Shown here piece by piece: positions 63,491 through 64,000 of a DNA stretch of 64,000 nucleotides. How positions within the stretch are numbered: the first letter of the stretch is position 1; every line of letters begins with the position of its first letter. The position numbers and the translations under genes were made by a program. A model generated the notes under the pieces. The model was not told the origin of the DNA and did not search any database. It saw only the letters and a list, made by a program, of their open reading frames with translations. The stretch covers positions 16,114,875 to 16,178,874 of the forward strand of contig CM067445.1 in assembly GCA_034508935.3 (NCBI GenBank), read 5' to 3'. This DNA is from Berghia stephanieae. Its lineage: Eukaryota > Mollusca > Gastropoda > Nudibranchia > Aeolidiidae.

Positions 63491-64000
63491 TTGTATTCAT
63501 TGAGGCCTTCAATGTAGTCCCTTCGTGAGCTATCATAGACTCTAACCATCTTGAGGTGAACAGAACACTACCTGCAGCTCTCAAATGGCCACTAGGTCAA
63601 GCATCCTTTGCTTTCAAAATCATATCCTTTATGTGCCATTTTAAGTTTTTGAAAGAGGAAAAGCCCAGGCAGATAATTCTGTCGACTATTAAATGGAAAG
63701 GCCTCATGTCGAGTAAGTCAAGAAGAGGAAATAGGTGAGGAGGATGATACTGATGATGATCTCTCAGAAAGTGTTTCATCCTGGCAAGATGTTAGGCCTG
63801 CTTTGAACTTTGAAAATCATTCAAAACACTGTGACCGCCCCAAGGCATTGTCTCCAATAACCATAGGAAACATTTCAAAAGTTTCAATGGGTTTCTGATT
63901 TTGTAACCGAACGATGCACACACACTGTTCTTCTCGATTAAGGTCAAATCAGGAAACTTCAAAACTCATAAATTCATGTACAAAATCAAATTTAAAAAAG
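63491..64000. other. Right edge, no gene seen
   Basis: Overlapping 60-codon frames on both strands at 63556-63779 show no domain. The transporter gene should continue through or past this region, but I could place no further exon. Confidence 0.4.

Overview
The window looks like nuclear DNA of an animal, most likely a marine invertebrate such as a lophotrochozoan; the exact group cannot be fixed from the sequence. It is AT-rich, its genes are cut into short exons by kilobase introns with standard GT-AG borders, and non-coding DNA is full of microsatellites, tRNA-derived SINEs, decayed LINEs and small DNA transposons. I saw no LTR retroelement, capsid or envelope gene, and no bacterial-style operon or CRISPR array.

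Three host genes are supported. (1) RPS3A (ribosomal protein eS1), plus strand, 4185-18292, seven exons giving a complete 265-residue protein. Intron 5 carries two box C/D snoRNA candidates. (2) PPME1 (protein phosphatase methylesterase 1), minus strand, 50394 to about 30680; 14 exons were placed and two short ones were not found. (3) An AVT3/SLC36-type amino acid transporter, plus strand, from 53150 and running off the right edge; eight exons were placed. Genes 2 and 3 are head to head, about 2.75 kb between start codons.

Layout: 1-4150 LINE remnants and microsatellites; 4157-18320 RPS3A, whose introns hold a 486-bp repeat present twice without any difference, a 98-bp minisatellite and duplicated segments; 18403-19098 a short piggyBac-type element; 19.1-30.6 kb gene-poor repeats, including a 1.9-kb array with an inverted end and a 4 x 134-bp tRNA-like tandem; 30.7-50.4 kb PPME1 with SINEs, LINE pieces and a TIR element containing a tRNA-Leu relic; 50.4-53.1 kb shared upstream region; 53.1-61.2 kb transporter; 62.2-63.5 kb nested small transposons.

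The genes do not form a pathway. RPS3A and its snoRNAs both serve ribosome production; PPME1 acts on PP2A; the transporter moves amino acids across a membrane. The most interesting material is the duplicated snoRNA pair with an apparent 28S rRNA guide, the very young SINE family with intact target duplications, and the LINE/SINE shared 3' tail.
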